From NCBI GenBank assembly GCA_045105475.1, contig JBGCDP010000037.1:1-64000 (forward strand): DNA of 64,000 nucleotides, read 5' to 3'. The first letter of the stretch is position 1; each line of letters opens with the position of its first letter. Below, in pieces: positions 47,907-56,720 of this stretch. The notes under the pieces were generated by a model, which worked only from the letters and a program-made list of their open reading frames with translations, did not search any database and was not told the origin of the DNA. Made by a program: the position numbers and the translations under genes. The DNA comes from WTJY01 sp045105475. GTDB taxonomy: Bacteria > Chloroflexota > Anaerolineae > Promineifilales > Promineifilaceae.

Positions 47907-49835
47907 ATGCAAAAAATTGAACAACAGAGACTGCCAAAACGAATTCAAAGCACCATGCTCTTTTTACTTGTTTTCGCCTTAACACTCATTGGTTGTGCTG
48001 GTGGGCAACTGTCGATTCCATTTGTGGCAAGTGAAGCTGATTTAACCCCTTCTCCCACACCCACGCCTATTCCCTCTCCATCGTTTGCAGACATTATAGC
48101 CGCACGTACCGCATCTGATAATCCTGAACTGTCATCTGTCGAGTTTGCTCCAAACCCAGACGAGGCGATTCTTGACATCGGTATTGTTTCAGGTGAGTTT
48201 CAGACGCTGGATCCACAAAAAACGGCCGATGAAGATATTCTTGAATTGGCCTCAAATTTATTTCCGGGCCTTACACGCTTTAATCCGTTGACAAAAGAAA
48301 TCGAACTGCATTTGGCAAAAGGGTGGGCTGTTAGTGAAGATGGATTGACTTGGACGTTTAATTTGCGTAGCGATATCTATTGGGTTCGGCCGATAGCGTC
48401 TGCTGGACTGATCCCGATTTTGCCTGGTTCGATCGGCATCGCTGGAGTTGAGCAGTTGCGCCCTGTTTATGCTGAAGACGTTGTGTTTGCTGTACGACGA
48501 GCGTGTGATCCTTCAACCGGCACACCTGACCCTATCCCACTATTTGCGATAGCCGGTTGTGAAGCTGTCAACTCGCTTGAAGAGGCTTCCGAAGCGGACT
48601 TAACCGTCATTGGGGTACGTGCTCCAAATCCACAAACGGTTGAATTTCAGCTTGTTGCACCGAGCAGCGCTTTTTTGACCATTACATCTATGCCTCAAAT
48701 GAAAGCGGTTCCAGCCGATGTCATCATTGAAGCTGAAGCTGAATTCGAAGAATGGACGCGGCCAGAGGGGGGAGAAGTGGTTTCCGCTGGCCCTTTTGTG
48801 ATTTCCCCTGGATCAATATTTGATGAGCAGATTGTTCTCGAAAAAAACCCTTTTTGGCCCATCGAATTTACTGGAAACATAACGCAAGTAAATCTCTTTC
48901 TATTTACAGATGGTGTGTCTGCTTGGAATAAGTGGAATCGACGTGAGCTCGATTTAATCCCTGTCCCATTTGCCTTGCAAGAGCAGATTCTTATTGAGAA
49001 TCGCCAAAAAGTGATGGAAGTCACTGATAATTCTGTCTTCTTTTTGATGTTCAATCATGAGAGTGAGATTTTTAAGATCCCCGAGCTGCGCCGCGCATTT
49101 TCGGCCGCGATTGATCGAGAGGAAATTATCGAGGAAGTCTATAATGATCGGGGTTATCCATTGCGTCACCTTACCCCGCCTGGTGCTTTTGGCTCTCCAC
49201 CTGAAACTCAAGTGGGGGTTGGATATAATCCTGATTTTGGCCGACTGTCACTCACGGGCGGTGGGGTGACCGCCTGTAGATTTCTGCCAATCATTCGCTA
49301 TACCGTTAGTTCTTCTGATACCTCACTTTTTCAAGCTGAGCTTGTTCGCGAAATGTGGGAAAAAGAGCTGGGCTGTCCTGAAGATAAAATCGTTATTGAG
49401 CAGGTTTCATTTGGTGAGCTTCTATTACGAACTCAATCTGATGCAGGTAGCTTGCGGCCCGATGTGTGGGATTTAGGCTGGACCGGATTTTATCCCGATA
49501 GCCATGATTGGTTTACAGAAATCATTCATTGTCGCAATGGGGAGAATCGCCTCAAGCGGCCGTGTGCGGGTGTTGATAATGATATTCTACGTGCAGCTGA
49601 AAGCGACCCCGCTATTAGGACTCGCTTGTATCGCGATATTGAAGCTGAATTGTTTGGTGAAAAAGGGATTTATCCAGTAGCGCCCATTTACGGTGAAATG
49701 CGCTATTTCCTGCGCCAAACATGGCTGTTTTTATCACCAAATACAACCTTGGATCAGCATAACGATATGATTCTGCGCCACTACGATCTATTTACGATAA
49801 ATCAAGAGCTTAAAGAGATTGAACAACGCCAGTAG
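47907..49835 (+). CDS. Family 5 (peptide/nickel-type) extracellular solute-binding lipoprotein
   Basis: A binding protein of about 642 residues with a lipobox LIGC and a Pro/Ser/Thr linker (TPSPTPTPIPSPSF). The mature part shows the family-5 signatures: EFQTLDPQKTADEDILELAS, then LAKGWAVSEDGLTWTFNLRS, LRRAFSAAIDREEIIEEVY and the closing WDLGWTGFYPDSHDWFTEII. It binds oligopeptides or similar ligands outside the cell and delivers them to an ABC permease; no permease is adjacent, so partners lie elsewhere. The start is uncertain: ATG 47907, GTG 47889 and TTG 47874 are in frame, none with a clear ribosome binding site; 47907 gives the best signal peptide. Divergent from lexA. Confidence 0.88.
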   Translation: MQKIEQQRLPKRIQSTMLFLLVFALTLIGCAGGQLSIPFVASEADLTPSPTPTPIPSPSFADIIAARTASDNPELSSVEFAPNPDEAILDIGIVSGEFQTLDPQKTADEDILELASNLFPGLTRFNPLTKEIELHLAKGWAVSEDGLTWTFNLRSDIYWVRPIASAGLIPILPGSIGIAGVEQLRPVYAEDVVFAVRRACDPSTGTPDPIPLFAIAGCEAVNSLEEASEADLTVIGVRAPNPQTVEFQLVAPSSAFLTITSMPQMKAVPADVIIEAEAEFEEWTRPEGGEVVSAGPFVISPGSIFDEQIVLEKNPFWPIEFTGNITQVNLFLFTDGVSAWNKWNRRELDLIPVPFALQEQILIENRQKVMEVTDNSVFFLMFNHESEIFKIPELRRAFSAAIDREEIIEEVYNDRGYPLRHLTPPGAFGSPPETQVGVGYNPDFGRLSLTGGGVTACRFLPIIRYTVSSSDTSLFQAELVREMWEKELGCPEDKIVIEQVSFGELLLRTQSDAGSLRPDVWDLGWTGFYPDSHDWFTEIIHCRNGENRLKRPCAGVDNDILRAAESDPAIRTRLYRDIEAELFGEKGIYPVAPIYGEMRYFLRQTWLFLSPNTTLDQHNDMILRHYDLFTINQELKEIEQRQ

Positions 49836-49870
49836 AAAAGCTAACTAGAAAGTGTCGGTTGAATTCAAAC

Positions 49871-49912
49871 AAAAAACGGCCGCCTGATCAAAAGATCAGG
49901 CGGCCGTTTTAC
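49871..49912. terminator. Bidirectional terminator containing CGGCCG in both arms
   Basis: A 17-bp perfect stem (49873-49889 with 49894-49910) around a 4-base loop, ending in T-runs in both directions. Each arm contains AAAACGGCCGCCTGATC or its complement, so the iterated palindrome is part of the terminator. It separates the convergent binding-protein and HTH genes. Confidence 0.95.
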
Positions 49913-49941
49913 TTTCCGCTTATTTCTATGTTTGCTTAAAA

Positions 49942-50154
49942 CTAAAAACCGGTTTGTTCGAACTTAGCTTTCACCTCTTGTAGATCTGAGATTGGAATCC
50001 GCCTTTCAAGAAAATTAACTTTTTTGGCATTAGGGAAGACGCCTTTTTTAACCCAGCGGCGAATCGTCTGGGGGGTTACATGGAAAAATTCTGCTGCTTC
50101 GTTTGTTGTACATAGCTTTTCTTCACCCCTTGGTGTACTTTCTGCAAAGGTCAT
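49942..50154 (-). CDS. Small excisionase/MerR-type helix-turn-helix protein
   Basis: A 70-residue protein with a central helix-turn-helix, LCTTNEAAEFFHVTPQTIRR followed by WVKKGVFPNAKKV, and a wing-like strand ERRIPISDLQ. This matches the HTH_17/excisionase-like family, used by small DNA-binding proteins, including phage excisionases and MerR relatives. No mobile element or recombinase is adjacent, so a host regulatory role is more likely here. It is monocistronic and ends at the CGGCCG-containing terminator. Confidence 0.85.
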   Translation of the reverse strand: MTFAESTPRGEEKLCTTNEAAEFFHVTPQTIRRWVKKGVFPNAKKVNFLERRIPISDLQEVKAKFEQTGF

Positions 50155-50252
50155 ACATCGACGTTATCACAGACGTTGGCGTGAATCAACTTCTCGAAAA
50201 TTGCGAACATTAAAATCATGATGAATATTGCAATCAATTTTCAGATTGGGCC

Positions 50253-50280
50253 TTTACAACTTTTATTTTTTGTCTATAAT
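50253..50280 (+). promoter_or_regulatory. Strong promoter of candidate small RNA
   Basis: TTTACA (50253-50258) and a perfect TATAAT (50275-50280) are separated by 16 bp, in an AT-rich context. Confidence 0.7.
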
Positions 50281-50286
50281 TGGGTT

Positions 50287-50427
50287 TATGTAGGCTCCCT
50301 CGAGGTGGTTGGAACAACGCCCGTTGTTCTACCACCTCACCTTCTCTCTCAAGGAACTACTCAACTCCAACCAAACTATTTAATTAAATATCTACATCAA
50401 CAAATCAAGACTGATTTGTATTTTTTT
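50287..50427 (+). ncRNA. Candidate small regulatory RNA, about 141 nt
   Basis: From the predicted start near 50287, the RNA has a strong hairpin (50302-50338; GAGGTGGT pairs with ACCACCTC and GAACAAC with GTTGTTC, enclosing GCCC). A single-stranded pyrimidine-rich stretch follows (ACCTTCTCTCTC and ACTCAACTCC), then a terminator (CAAATCA/TGATTTG plus TATTTTTTT). It ends 14 bp before the stop of the convergent membrane gene. The CU-rich unpaired region could pair with Shine-Dalgarno sequences of target messages. The overlapping open frame lacks a ribosome binding site. It does not match 6S, SRP or RNase P features I know. Confidence 0.55.
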
Positions 50428-50440
50428 GTACCTGCATGGC

Positions 50441-52384
50441 TTATTTTGAATTTTTTGGAAGACAGTCGGCTTGGATGTTACTTAGGCTTGCATTGTCTGT
50501 TAAAGAGGCTCCACTCTCCTCATATGCTTGCTCCCGCTCAACTGATACAAAATTATAAACGCCGGATAAAATCGCTGTAGGTTGCTCAACTGCCTCAAGT
50601 ATTCTGCGGTCTACAATAATCGAATTAGGCGGAGCCTTGAGCCGCTGCGATGAGATTTGAAGTGGTGGACCATCGTTTTGGGCCACAAGCCGTCCATTCT
50701 CTGATAAAGCTTGGATAAAAAGAGATGCAGATTCATCCAACGTTACTTTCAGCCGCAAGGTTGAAGTGAAAATAACAGAATTCTTATCTTGGGCGCACGC
50801 GGTTTGTTTAAGGAAATCAATACTTTCAGTTGACCATAAAATGTCATGCCCCACCTGATCTGGTTGAATGGATCCGCGCCAAAATCCGGTGGGTGTTTCA
50901 GCTAAATAGTTGGTTGCAACAATTTGGATTGATCTATCTTGGCTGGGTTCAAGCTCGCCGACGGCACCAACTTTGTAAACGCCATAAGTATAGGGTGTTT
51001 GTGCTAAGGCTTCGGGAACATCAAGAATGGTAATTTGCGGAGTGAGGTTGAAGTTGGCGCGTACCAGTTCGGCCGCAAATAGGTGAACGCCCATAACTGG
51101 TGCAAACTCAGTTCCGGCTGGGAATACCTGTTGGGGCCATGCAACCCACTGTGGCAGGTTCACAATGATCAAATCGTCGTTGACTCGTTCTTGTGACAAA
51201 GTTTCGCCTATTGTGTGAATTGGCCGACTGCCCATCGCATATAAATCGATCATGCGCCGGTTGAACCAAGTTCCTGCAAATACTAGGCAGATTAACAGGG
51301 CTGTTGGCGTTAGTTTGCTGAGGCTTTTAAAGCCTAATGAGCTTTTACCTTTAAATGAAAGCAAGCCGCTCCAAAGTATCGCAACTCCTGCGCCGCTTGG
51401 GTACAGCAGTCGAGCACCATCTTCAATGTAATAGGTTGGCAGGGTAATGCCAATCAGCAAAGATGCGAGTAGAAACCAGACCAACCCCATCTTAAACGAT
51501 GTGGTCTGCCCTGGTTCAAGCCCTTTCCAGTGAAGAAAGATTACCCATCCGGCCAGCAGGGCAAAACCGGCGAGAATTGCAGCTTGGCCGTTTAAAATGT
51601 TGCTTAGCACTAAAACAAACGGCCATGCGGCTGTCTGTAGGAAGAGTGAGATTTTGGGTAGTAGCGCGTTTCCGCCGAAATTGAGCGTCGGTCCACCGCC
51701 TCGGGGCAAGAATAAATAAATAACCAAATAGATAGTAGCGGTTAAATACAGTGCACCGTTTTGTCGAATCTGATCTTGAATCAAATTCTGTATTGAAAAA
51801 CCTGATCGAGACCATGCTAAAAAGAGCACGAGGGGAATGAGCAGGACGGCCGTTTCATGGGTAAGGGCACCGAGGATAAATACAACGGGCAACGCCCACC
51901 GATTTGTTTGATGCAAGGCGATATTCAGACCCAGTAAAATAAAGAATGTGACTGTGAGGTATGGATTATTCCCGTAAATGGCGAGAGCCTGATAGGCGAA
52001 GGGGAATGATGCCAGCAACAGCCCGGCCGCCAATGCTTGCCATCTCTCCTTGGTCATGCGCCAGACGAGCTTTGTGAGCAAGAGGGCGTTAAGTGCATGG
52101 GTGATGATATTAAGCCAATGAAAAAGCCAGACAGGATAACGGCCGAGTAGATTTTGAAAAAAAACGATCGGTAAAAAAACAAGCGGTCGATAAAAACCAA
52201 AGCGCTCATCTGGTAAAAAGACACTTAGCAGGGTTTGCCCATCTGCCAATTGTGTATGCAGTAGCGTGTCATACATAAGTGGATGGCTGATGGTCGAGGC
52301 ATAAATGATGACTGCTAGTAAAGGTGGCAGCAGGAAAAGTAGAGAGTAGAAGGGTGAGGTGTGTGTGTGCTTTGTACGAGTCAC
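50441..52384 (-). CDS. Polytopic membrane protein, GT39-like glycosyltransferase candidate
   Basis: From the GTG at 52384 the protein has 647 residues. The frame is open upstream into mutL but that extension is rich in unrelated residues and overlaps 90 bp of mutL, so 52384 is preferred although no ribosome binding site is visible. About ten membrane helices occupy residues 10-390. The loop after helix 1 includes HPLMYDTLLHTQLADGQ, and ERFGFYRPLVFLPI follows, as in PMT/ArnT-like GT-C enzymes with an acidic residue in the first loop. The C-terminal about 230 residues form a soluble domain. Probable role: lipid-linked sugar transfer at the membrane. It follows mutL on the strand. Confidence 0.75.
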   Translation of the reverse strand: MTRTKHTHTSPFYSLLFLLPPLLAVIIYASTISHPLMYDTLLHTQLADGQTLLSVFLPDERFGFYRPLVFLPIVFFQNLLGRYPVWLFHWLNIITHALNALLLTKLVWRMTKERWQALAAGLLLASFPFAYQALAIYGNNPYLTVTFFILLGLNIALHQTNRWALPVVFILGALTHETAVLLIPLVLFLAWSRSGFSIQNLIQDQIRQNGALYLTATIYLVIYLFLPRGGGPTLNFGGNALLPKISLFLQTAAWPFVLVLSNILNGQAAILAGFALLAGWVIFLHWKGLEPGQTTSFKMGLVWFLLASLLIGITLPTYYIEDGARLLYPSGAGVAILWSGLLSFKGKSSLGFKSLSKLTPTALLICLVFAGTWFNRRMIDLYAMGSRPIHTIGETLSQERVNDDLIIVNLPQWVAWPQQVFPAGTEFAPVMGVHLFAAELVRANFNLTPQITILDVPEALAQTPYTYGVYKVGAVGELEPSQDRSIQIVATNYLAETPTGFWRGSIQPDQVGHDILWSTESIDFLKQTACAQDKNSVIFTSTLRLKVTLDESASLFIQALSENGRLVAQNDGPPLQISSQRLKAPPNSIIVDRRILEAVEQPTAILSGVYNFVSVEREQAYEESGASLTDNASLSNIQADCLPKNSK

Positions 52385-52401
52385 TAAATACTGATCACTG
52401 T

Positions 52402-54282
52402 TTACGGTCGGCCGAACTCTTTGGCGAGCTGTGATACAGATAAAAAGATTAGCGTCGGCCGGCCGTGTGGGCAGGTATGAGGATTCTGGCACTGCTCAAG
52501 TTGTTGAATGAGGGCTTCCATCTCTTGGCGTGACAGGGTTTGGCCAGCCTTAATCGAGGCTGTTTTACAGACACGGCGAATGATTTTGTCTTCAACCTTT
52601 TGCTGCATCGGCGTGTCGCCTCGCTCTAAATCAGCAATGATGTCTAGAATAACGCGAGTTGGGTCCTGATGAGCAACCACGGCCGGAACCGAACGAATCA
52701 TATACGCACTGGGGCCAAATGAATCAATTTGAAACCCAAGACTCGTAAGGGATGGAATTTGGCTTTCCAGCAAGGTAGCTTGGTCTGGGGAAAGGTGCAC
52801 GGCCGCGCCTGCAACAAGCCCCTGTGACGGGATTTCTTGACGTGCATGGGCCGCCATAAAATTTTCGTACTGAATGCGTTCATGGGCCGCATGCTGATCA
52901 ATTAAGAACATCCCTTCTGGCCCTTCGGTGATGATATAGCTGGCCCCTACTTGGCCAATGACGCGCATGATCGGCAGCTTTTCCCCTGCTAGATCATTGC
53001 TATGAGCGGAATGTGGCACACCATTTGCACCTGCATCTTGCCCGATAATTGGGATCGGGTCACCTGGATAGCGTGGCAAGCCCAACCCCATCTGACCTTG
53101 AGGCTGAGCTTGAGGATCAAAACGCCCTCGTTCTTGTGGATGGCGCAGGGCGTATTCCCAGCTTTTTTCCCCTTCACGGCCGGAATGGGTAAACGCCTGA
53201 TTGGCGCGCCCTTCCCAACCGGATGGCTGGGTTAGAGATTCAAAATGGCCTGACCGAATAGAACGAACCGGTGTATCGGCAATGATTGTTTGCCGAACCG
53301 CTTTTTGGGTTTTACCAAATATTTGGCCGGGATTTGTGAAGCGGACTTCTGTTTTTGTTGGGTGAACGTTGACATCCACTTCGTTGAGTGGCATCGAGAT
53401 AAATACGACTGCCAAAGGATAGCGGCCGATAGGCAGCAAGGTATGGTATGCCTGAACAACGGCGTAGGTTATGTTTTTATCTTTGATCCAGCGGCCGTTT
53501 ACAAAAAGGGTGACATGATTGCGATTGGCCCGATGAATTGAAGGGGGGGCGGCATAGCCACTAACGGTTATTGTTTCTTGCTCAAGCTCTTCCTCAGTTT
53601 TGTCCTTGCGCTCGATAGGCAGTAGATCACGGGCGATTTCTGCACCATATACAGCGATAAGCACATCGATTAGGTTGCCTGAGCCGGTGGTCTGGAATGC
53701 GATGCGATTGTCATGCACGAGGCGGAATCGAATACCGGGATAAGCCATCGCATATTTGGTGGCAAACTCGTCGATAAGGCGTTTTTCAGTCGCGATCGTT
53801 TTTAAAAATTTGAGTCGAGCGGGAACGTTGAAAAACAGATTTTCAATGGAGATGACGGTTCCTTGAGGGGCCCCTACTTGGTCACGGCTAGAAACATGTC
53901 CACCGTTCATCTGAATGCGTGTTCCGGAGGTTTCACCGTGGGCACGGGTGACGATGGTAGTTTGGCTAACGGCCGCAATTGCGGCTAATGCCTCACCACG
54001 AAAGCCTAGTGTTGCAATGGCTTCGAGCTGGTCGGCCGAACTGAGCTTGCTGGTGGCATGACGGCGAAAAGCGGTTTCAACTTGATCTGTGGGAATGCCT
54101 TGACCATCATCCGCAATTTGGATGGCTTTACGGCCGCCTTCTTGAATGTCTATGTTGATCGTTTTGGCGCCAGCGTCAATGGCGTTTTCAACAAGCTCTT
54201 TGACGGCCGAAGCGGGTCGTTCGATGACTTCGCCAGCTGCTATTTGGGAGGCGAGTTGTTCAGATAAAACCTTGATGGGCAT
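52402..54282 (-). CDS. mutL: DNA mismatch repair protein MutL (endonuclease type)
   Basis: A 626-residue MutL. The GHKL ATPase N-domain has LASQIAAGEVIERPASAVKE, the DAGAKTINIDIQEGGRKAI segment, DDGQGIP and GFRGEALAAIAAVSQ. The C-terminal domain carries the metal endonuclease motif DQHAAHERIQYE near residue 461, CKTASIK (like ACKxAIK) and CPHGRP. These three together mark latent strand-nicking MutL found in organisms without MutH/Dam-directed repair. It binds MutS and nicks the new strand. mutS is not in this window. It is upstream of the GT39-like gene, without a terminator between them. Confidence 0.96.
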   Translation of the reverse strand: MPIKVLSEQLASQIAAGEVIERPASAVKELVENAIDAGAKTINIDIQEGGRKAIQIADDGQGIPTDQVETAFRRHATSKLSSADQLEAIATLGFRGEALAAIAAVSQTTIVTRAHGETSGTRIQMNGGHVSSRDQVGAPQGTVISIENLFFNVPARLKFLKTIATEKRLIDEFATKYAMAYPGIRFRLVHDNRIAFQTTGSGNLIDVLIAVYGAEIARDLLPIERKDKTEEELEQETITVSGYAAPPSIHRANRNHVTLFVNGRWIKDKNITYAVVQAYHTLLPIGRYPLAVVFISMPLNEVDVNVHPTKTEVRFTNPGQIFGKTQKAVRQTIIADTPVRSIRSGHFESLTQPSGWEGRANQAFTHSGREGEKSWEYALRHPQERGRFDPQAQPQGQMGLGLPRYPGDPIPIIGQDAGANGVPHSAHSNDLAGEKLPIMRVIGQVGASYIITEGPEGMFLIDQHAAHERIQYENFMAAHARQEIPSQGLVAGAAVHLSPDQATLLESQIPSLTSLGFQIDSFGPSAYMIRSVPAVVAHQDPTRVILDIIADLERGDTPMQQKVEDKIIRRVCKTASIKAGQTLSRQEMEALIQQLEQCQNPHTCPHGRPTLIFLSVSQLAKEFGRP

Positions 54283-54342
54283 TCTGTTATTTTACCAGAG
54301 ATGCGGTTTTGAGGTATTGAAATATTAGAAATGGTCCAGCCA

Positions 54343-55680
54343 CTATTTTGCCCAAAGCGAAATATCACGTGCGGCCCACTCTAACTGGCCATTAAACCAA
54401 TTTTCGCCTTTAAAAAGCACTTCGGTGGTTCCTTGAGGGATGGGGTGCCAATAGCTTCTGAAATGATTGTTCTGCTTTGTTTTTGAATGTGCCTGCTCGT
54501 TTGCGACTTGCCAAGTCGTCCCATTATCAAAAGAAACTTGAAGATTTTCACCGATACCAGCGAATCGGAGGTAGCTTCCGGCCGGGGCTGGTTGCTCTGG
54601 GGTGAAGGTTTTGATCGCTGTTGAGGCTGTAATCAAGCGAGGGGTTCCTTGAACCAGCTCAAACTGTTTTGTGGGATAAAGCATCATGTTGTCCCAATGG
54701 AACGTATCTGCCCCATGTTGGTCGCATGCTGATGGGAAGAATGAAAATTCGCAAAGCTTGTCTGGTGTGTAGCTATGGTGGCCAAACTGAACGGACGCTT
54801 CTTTCCAAGCGGGACGACGGAAGATTTCAGGTGCGGCTTGATCGTGCCACCAAAGATCATACTCAGGTAGTCCGACTTTTAGTTGCCCGTCAACAACCCC
54901 GAAATAAAAGGTGGATCGATTCATTTTGCTCATCTCAAGAACATCGTGATATTGAGTAAAACTATCAGAGGGTAGATGGGTTTCATTTCCGTTCTCATGA
55001 ATGGTTATACTGAAGTAGTTTTCTTGCCGCAGACGAATCTGTACCCCTTCGATGGGTGCCCCTTGCAGATCAGGGTCAAATTCATGGATGGCGAGCTGTA
55101 AGTTTCGGTCGAACGGTGTAATCCAAACATCTACCCAGTTGCGGGCTGGATTGACTCGATAAGTTGACATGTCGAACTTGATAAACCAATCCTCTGTTGT
55201 GTCGATGAGACGATCTGGAGCGAAGTAAACCAGACCGTAACCGCCGTTGTCTGAAACGCCATAGTTGGCGGTCATCATGTGGTTTTTACAGATGTATAGG
55301 TTGTCTTCAAAGGCAGTAATCGTGTGTGTAGCTGGAGGCGGTTCGCAGTTGAGGCCATGATCGGCCGGCATTGGGGCCATCTCGTAGAGTTTGTCTTGGT
55401 CACGTTGATGGATGGTTAGATCCCAATTTTCATCGGTCCATTGTTGGGGAGTGCTAGGATCTCCGTCAAATGTCTCAAAAAACACAAGTGAATTATCGAT
55501 TTTAATTGAAGGCTCACCAGCGACACGTGGATACGGTTTGTTGATGAGAGGGATAAATATAGTCGTCTCTGTCTCTGAGAAATCGATAGCGCCGACTGAG
55601 GGCTGAACTGAGCCTGAATAGGAAGTTAAAGCCAATGTAAGCGTAAGGCTGCATAAAAATAATAGATTAAATTTGGTCAT
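54343..55680 (-). CDS. Secreted protein of unknown function, beta-rich
   Basis: A 445-residue protein. An N-terminal hydrophobic stretch (residues 3-20, with a Ser-Gly region after) is a probable signal peptide. The mature sequence is rich in Trp, His and aromatic residues with few Cys; segments such as YGLVYFAPDRLIDTTEDWFI and DTFHWDNMMLYPTKQFELVQ suggest a concanavalin/laminin-G-like beta-sandwich. The last about 80 residues (PAGSYLRFAGIGENLQVSFD ... VLFKGENWFNGQLEWAARDIS) look like a carbohydrate-binding module. No catalytic motif is recognised. It is secreted or surface-bound and preceded by a possible 21-codon leader frame. Confidence 0.65.
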   Translation of the reverse strand: MTKFNLLFLCSLTLTLALTSYSGSVQPSVGAIDFSETETTIFIPLINKPYPRVAGEPSIKIDNSLVFFETFDGDPSTPQQWTDENWDLTIHQRDQDKLYEMAPMPADHGLNCEPPPATHTITAFEDNLYICKNHMMTANYGVSDNGGYGLVYFAPDRLIDTTEDWFIKFDMSTYRVNPARNWVDVWITPFDRNLQLAIHEFDPDLQGAPIEGVQIRLRQENYFSITIHENGNETHLPSDSFTQYHDVLEMSKMNRSTFYFGVVDGQLKVGLPEYDLWWHDQAAPEIFRRPAWKEASVQFGHHSYTPDKLCEFSFFPSACDQHGADTFHWDNMMLYPTKQFELVQGTPRLITASTAIKTFTPEQPAPAGSYLRFAGIGENLQVSFDNGTTWQVANEQAHSKTKQNNHFRSYWHPIPQGTTEVLFKGENWFNGQLEWAARDISLWAK

Positions 55681-55746
55681 GAAAACATCCTCTTTGCACC
55701 GTAAACGGTATGGTTGTTGAGTGAAGGGTTACGGTAGTCATGATCG

Positions 55747-55812
55747 TCAATTTCTGGTTTCTTGTAAATCCTTCATCATTACTAGTGGCAGAGAAGGGGT
55801 AAGTTGCTCCAT
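55747..55812 (-). CDS. Possible 21-residue leader peptide
   Basis: On the minus strand a perfect AGGAGG (55827-55822) lies 9 bases before an ATG at 55812. The frame runs 21 codons (MEQLTPSLPLVMMKDLQETRN) to TGA at 55747, 66 bp before the secreted-protein gene. A loose promoter (TTGGCT, 16 bp, TATATT) precedes it. It could be a regulatory leader peptide or a spurious frame; the ribosome binding site is the best part of the evidence. Confidence 0.35.
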   Translation of the reverse strand: MEQLTPSLPLVMMKDLQETRN

Positions 55813-55875
55813 GCTTCACGACCTCCTAGAATTAGCTTAATATAAACCCTACAATCTAAAAGCCAAAAGTTCCTC

Positions 55876-56703
55876 ATGTTTGATTTTGATGAAAAAGTAA
55901 TAGATGATATTCCTGTGGTCGTGCTTGATACCGAGACAACCGGTTTATATACTGCTTTGGGCCATCGGGTTATTGAAATTGGTGCGGTTCGGTTAGAAGG
56001 TGGGAAGCAGATTGGTGAATTTCAATCGATGTTAAATCCCGGCCGACCTATTGAGCAACGAGCCTCTGAAATTACAGGAATCATCGATGAAGATGTGGCT
56101 GATGCCCCCGTTTTTGCCGATATTAGTGACGAACTTGATCGATTTTTAGAAGGGTCCTTGCTGATTGCCCATAATGCGAAATTTGATGCTGATTTTATGG
56201 GCAATGAATATAACTTGATCGGCCGTTCATTGGAAAACCCGTGGCTGTGTACGCTAAAGTTGGCTCGCCAATACTTCCACTTTGGACGTAATAATTTAAC
56301 CCATATTGCAGGCAAATTAAATGTTCCAATGACTAAAGCCCACCGAGCAATGAATGATGTTGTGGTCACGGCCGAAGTTTTTCGCCGGATGAATCGAGAA
56401 TTGGTAGCTAAGCAAAAGTTTAAAACCGTCGGTGATTTACTTTATGCACAAGATGGAGCTATGTATTCCCCTTCTGTGCAAGATATAGAATTGCCCCCAA
56501 TATTGGCCGAGGCATTGGCAACGAAGCAAGATATAAAAATTCGATACGTATCAGAGGTTGGAACGATTAATTCGCGGCGAGTCACCCCTCGTTATGCAAC
56601 CCAAAATGGGAAGACGGGGTACTTTATTGCGTTTTGCCATTTACGGCAGCAGCAGCGTACTTTTCGAATTGATCGAATTATGGGCGCCGAATTTATTGTG
56701 TAG
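55876..56703 (+). CDS. DEDDh exonuclease (DnaQ-like) fused to a WYL domain
   Basis: A 275-residue fusion. Residues 10-175 are a DEDDh 3'-5' exonuclease: VVLDTETTG (D18, E20), LIAHNAKFDADF (D104), and HRAMND (H156, D161), as in the DNA polymerase III epsilon proofreading subunit and RNase T. Residues about 208-275 match a WYL domain (IKIRYVSEVG, RRVTPRY, YFIAFCHLRQQQRTFRIDRI), normally a ligand- or nucleic-acid-sensing module of regulators and anti-phage systems. The fusion suggests a nuclease controlled by a nucleotide or DNA ligand. No polymerase gene is adjacent. The ATG at 55876 has no Shine-Dalgarno sequence. Confidence 0.85.
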   Translation: MFDFDEKVIDDIPVVVLDTETTGLYTALGHRVIEIGAVRLEGGKQIGEFQSMLNPGRPIEQRASEITGIIDEDVADAPVFADISDELDRFLEGSLLIAHNAKFDADFMGNEYNLIGRSLENPWLCTLKLARQYFHFGRNNLTHIAGKLNVPMTKAHRAMNDVVVTAEVFRRMNRELVAKQKFKTVGDLLYAQDGAMYSPSVQDIELPPILAEALATKQDIKIRYVSEVGTINSRRVTPRYATQNGKTGYFIAFCHLRQQQRTFRIDRIMGAEFIV

Positions 56704-56720
56704 GCTGCTTTTGCAGGATC

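Noticed and set aside
49942..50154. Excisionase of an integrated element
   Set aside because: No integrase, attachment repeats or other phage genes nearby; the same fold is common in host regulators.
50218..50580. 120-codon open frame on the plus strand
   Set aside because: It runs through the promoter, hairpin and terminator of the candidate small RNA and into the opposite-strand membrane gene; no start signal.
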